From: Spirochaetales bacterium
Lineage (GTDB): Bacteria > Spirochaetota > Spirochaetia > DSM-16054 > Sediminispirochaetaceae
NCBI GenBank assembly: GCA_021767325.1
Contig: JAASTM010000115.1
Coordinates: 1 to 7,039 of the forward strand
Direction of reading: 5' to 3'
DNA: 7,039 nt
In this document: piece by piece, positions 4,817-7,039 of the stretch
Position numbering within the stretch: position 1 is the first letter of the stretch
How the letters are laid out: each line of letters begins with the position of its first letter
Position numbers and translations under genes: made by a program
Notes under the pieces: generated by a model
Seen by the model: only the letters and a program-made list of their open reading frames with translations
Databases searched by the model: none
Told to the model about the DNA's origin: nothing

Positions 4817-6283
4817 ATGGCGTTCACATCGATAACAAGCTACTCCTACCGCAATCTCCAGGACCAGAAGGTAGCGCTGAATGCCCGCCGGATCTTCCTG
4901 GTCGGTGAGAACGGCCAGGGAAAAAGCAATTTCCTGGAGGCGGTGTATCTGCTCTCCTACGGCAGCAGTTTCCGCACCAAACGCGAAAATGAACTCATAA
5001 CCCGCGGAAAGCGGGAAATGGCCCTGAACGGCCGTTATATACGCCCTGAGGAAGACGATGTGGAAGGCACGGTGGCCTTCAAGCTGGCTGGCGGCGGATC
5101 GGCCATTTCCGCCGGAGGTGCTGCCCCGCCCGGAGGTGGGCAGTCGAGCGGGGCTGTCTCGGCTGGCGAGGCCGCCAGTGAGTCCGCTGGGGCGGCCGGT
5201 GAGTCCGGTGCAGGAGCCGGAGAGAGCAACGCCTCCCCTGGCCGCCCGGCCTCTGCGGCCGGGAGTTCCCGCGGCAGTGCTTCCAAAGAGAAAATTATCG
5301 AGCTGGATGGTAAGCGTCTGCAGGACCGCAAACAGCTCATCTCGCATATCCCGGCCATCGTGTTCAGCCACGAGGATATCTACTTCGTGAACGGGCCTCC
5401 GGAGCGGCGCCGCTGGTTTTTCAACCAGACCATGAGCCTCTTCGATCCAATGTTTATCGACACCCTGCGCGACTACAGCAAAATTCTGAAAATGCGCAAC
5501 CTGGCCCTCAAAGAGCAGCGCAGCGACCTGATTCCCGTATACGATCAGCAGCTGGCTGCCGCCGGAATAGAAATCCAGCGGCGCCGGGCAGAGGTAATCC
5601 GAGAATTCAACCAGGTGGTAGCACCAATCTTCAGCCAGGTCTCCACAATCTCCGAACCACTGGCCATCGAATACCGCCCCTCCTGGCCGCGGGGGCAAGC
5701 CCGGCAAGATCAGTCTCAGCGCGGGACGGCCGGCGAACAGGTCGATTCGGTCGAGCAGTCTGAGTCGGTTGAGCCGCCCGGCCAGTCCGACCCTGCCCCC
5801 AGTCTCGACCGGGTCTGCGATTATCTGGCGGACAAGCGGGAGCAAGACCTCCTCTACGGCACCACCTCCAGCGGACCTCACCGCGACCGGTTTGTGTTCC
5901 GCCTGTCCGGAACCGATTTTGCCCGGATTGCCTCTACTGGACAGCTGCGGCTCATGTCGCTTATATTGAGATTAGGCCAGTGCCGCTATTTTTCGCAGAA
6001 AACCGGGCGCCGGCCGATCTTACTGCTGGACGATGTACTGCTCGAGCTGGACGGTGAGCGCCGCAAGCGCTTTCTTTCGCATTTGCCCGACTTTGAACAG
6101 GCCTTTTTTACTTTTCTGCCGGACGAAAAATATCTCGATCTGGCGCAGGCCGGCACCGGCTCAGCGGGAACCGACGGTCAGTACGATTCCGAAACAGCAA
6201 TTTTCTGGGTGGAAAACGGATGGATCCGAAAGATGAACACGGAGCAGACAGCCCGTACAACACAGACAGACCCGAAGACATAG
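4817..6283 (+). CDS. recF: DNA replication and repair protein RecF, with two low-complexity insertions
   Basis: RecF is an SMC/Rad50-like ABC ATPase that binds gapped DNA and, with RecO and RecR, loads RecA at single-strand gaps and stalled forks. Visible motifs are Walker A GENGQGKSN (30-38, K36), the FSHEDIYFVNGPPERRR region (183-199), SGPHRDR (352-358), an ABC signature written STGQLRL (373-379), Walker B ILLLDD (401-406) and the D-loop LELD (409-412). The protein is 488 residues against about 360 in E. coli. The excess comes from a Gly/Ala/Ser-rich insertion at about 91-155, a Gln/Ser/Glu/Pro-rich one at about 291-328, and a short C-terminal tail. All ATPase motifs are intact and the flanks align, so it is probably functional. 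An ATG at 4812 overlaps the dnaN stop but is in another frame; ATG 4817 gives the canonical N-terminus. No strong Shine-Dalgarno is seen, consistent with coupling to dnaN. Confidence 0.95.
   Translation: MAFTSITSYSYRNLQDQKVALNARRIFLVGENGQGKSNFLEAVYLLSYGSSFRTKRENELITRGKREMALNGRYIRPEEDDVEGTVAFKLAGGGSAISAGGAAPPGGGQSSGAVSAGEAASESAGAAGESGAGAGESNASPGRPASAAGSSRGSASKEKIIELDGKRLQDRKQLISHIPAIVFSHEDIYFVNGPPERRRWFFNQTMSLFDPMFIDTLRDYSKILKMRNLALKEQRSDLIPVYDQQLAAAGIEIQRRRAEVIREFNQVVAPIFSQVSTISEPLAIEYRPSWPRGQARQDQSQRGTAGEQVDSVEQSESVEPPGQSDPAPSLDRVCDYLADKREQDLLYGTTSSGPHRDRFVFRLSGTDFARIASTGQLRLMSLILRLGQCRYFSQKTGRRPILLLDDVLLELDGERRKRFLSHLPDFEQAFFTFLPDEKYLDLAQAGTGSAGTDGQYDSETAIFWVENGWIRKMNTEQTARTTQTDPKT
5180..5242 (+). 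repeat. Three degenerate 21-bp tandem units inside recF
   Basis: Three in-frame units at 5180-5200, 5201-5221 and 5222-5242 encode ESAGAAG, ESGAGAG and ESNASPG (RecF residues 122-142). Units 1 and 2 share 15 of 21 bases, including an identical GAGTCCG start; unit 3 is more diverged. It looks like an old in-frame tandem duplication that built up the first RecF insertion. Confidence 0.6.
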
Positions 6284-7029
6284 ACTCTGAGGAGAAAAGG
6301 GCCGGTGCTTCGCACCATTCTTCGAACAACAGGGGGGGCGCTGAGGACAGGAGCGGCGACCAGTCTGCCAAGGCACATCAGGATCCGGACACCGTTCCTG
6401 ACTGGTCCGAGCTCGGCCGCGGCACCCGCAAAAGCCCGAAGGGCGTGCGTGAGATCCTCAAAGCATACTTCAACGACACCCAAATCGACCGGGCCGATCA
6501 ATATCACAGCTTTTTTACCAGCTGGAAGCAGCTGGCCGGCATCAATATCGCCGCCCACACCAGTCCCCGGGATATCCGCGGCAGTGTGCTCATCGTCGAA
6601 GCCGACCATCCCGGCTGGGTCCAGCTGCTGCACATGCAAAAGCGCACCATTCTTCGTAAGATTAGGCGGGAGTATCCGCAGCTGGAAGTCAAGGATATCC
6701 GCATCGTGGTTGGGGATGGCGAGGGAAATTATGGAAAAAGTTCCAATGCACCAGTCGAGTCGGCCAGCGCCGGGCCCTCGAGTGGGGAGTCCATACAGCC
6801 CTCGAAGCCGCCTGAGCCGAACGTTTCCGAGACCTCCCCTACCCCACAGGATTCGGACCAAGCTCGACAGCAGTCACAACAGGCGCCCGCACCAGAAGCG
6901 CCGGAGGAAGAACCGGAGGAGGAGCGGCAGTACAAGCGCAGGTTCGAGCAGGCGCTGCAGAAGCTGGGCAAACGTGTTGAGGAGCGCGGCCGCGGGGACG
7001 ATACCAAAAACGAAACCGGCGACCAGTAG
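6220..7029 (+). CDS. dciA: DUF721 family protein, DciA-type helicase loader/operator
   Basis: DUF721 proteins (DciA) interact with the replicative helicase DnaB and are thought to be the ancestral bacterial helicase loader. The domain occupies about residues 72-166, with the two conserved tryptophan segments SWKQLAG (101-107) and GWVQLLHMQK (132-141) and a final strand IRIVVG (160-165). Before it is a hydrophilic, probably disordered 70-residue N-terminus. After it are about 70 residues rich in Pro/Ser/Gln/Glu and a predicted charged helix (about 236-257) before the stop. At 269 residues it is longer than many family members, which often have little beyond the domain. The ATG at 6220 is the only methionine ahead of the domain in this frame and has a weak GGTGGA about 6-11 nt upstream; it lies inside recF, giving a 64-bp overlap. 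The start is less certain than the gene. Family assignment rests on recognised motifs and the position after recF. Confidence 0.85.
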   Translation: MDPKDEHGADSPYNTDRPEDIDSEEKRAGASHHSSNNRGGAEDRSGDQSAKAHQDPDTVPDWSELGRGTRKSPKGVREILKAYFNDTQIDRADQYHSFFTSWKQLAGINIAAHTSPRDIRGSVLIVEADHPGWVQLLHMQKRTILRKIRREYPQLEVKDIRIVVGDGEGNYGKSSNAPVESASAGPSSGESIQPSKPPEPNVSETSPTPQDSDQARQQSQQAPAPEAPEEEPEEERQYKRRFEQALQKLGKRVEERGRGDDTKNETGDQ

Positions 7030-7039
7030 CCGGGGCAGC

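Noticed and set aside
4748..5881. 377-codon open frame on the minus strand across recF
   Set aside because: It is antisense to a clear RecF with intact ATPase motifs; its sequence shows no recognisable family and it results from GC-rich codon bias.
1..7039. CRISPR array, insertion sequence, tRNA or phage genes
   Set aside because: No spaced identical repeats, terminal inverted repeats, transposase, cloverleaf or phage-like frames were seen; the locus is fully accounted for by replication genes.

Overview
The window is a chromosomal replication-origin locus. It holds a divergent partial gyrB, then dnaA, dnaN, recF and a DUF721/dciA gene in a rightward series, with two AT-rich non-coding stretches carrying DnaA boxes on either side of dnaA. 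No mobile element, tRNA, rRNA or CRISPR array is visible. The organism is most likely a free-living spirochaete (Spirochaeta/Treponema-like lineage). This rests on the order dnaA-dnaN-recF-DUF721 (which I recall from treponemes), protein character, and a lysine in GyrB where E. coli has Arg136, as reported for Treponema denticola. It is inference from memory; coding DNA is moderately GC-rich and intergenic DNA AT-rich.

Layout. 1-1201 (-): first 400 codons of gyrB, cut by the window edge just before the TOPRIM domain, with a good promoter and Shine-Dalgarno-like site. 1202-1655: gyrB/dnaA divergent region, very AT-rich from about 1460 to 1605, with two perfect DnaA boxes. 1656-3413 (+): dnaA, with an unusually long linker domain. 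3414-3708: dnaA/dnaN intergenic region with two further consensus DnaA boxes. The second box runs straight into a GC-rich patch and a (CTA)4-TTA-CTG run, the layout of a bacterial basal unwinding system (DnaA box, GC patch, DnaA-trios). 3709-4812 (+): dnaN. 4817-6283 (+): recF, enlarged by two low-complexity insertions, one containing a 21-bp (7-residue) tandem repeat. 6220-7029 (+): DUF721/dciA, overlapping the recF 3' end by 64 bp.

How they fit together. DnaA would bind boxes on both sides of its gene and probably opens the duplex at the DnaA-trios just upstream of dnaN. DciA would help place the replicative helicase on the opened DNA, DnaN is the polymerase sliding clamp, RecF acts in gap repair and fork maintenance, and gyrase removes positive supercoils. 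dnaN, recF and dciA are packed tightly enough to be one translationally coupled operon.

The strongest second-look items are the putative unwinding element with its overlapping 14-codon ORF, the split (bipartite) arrangement of DnaA boxes, and the repeated appearance of long, probably disordered segments in DnaA, RecF and DciA but not in DnaN or the visible part of GyrB.
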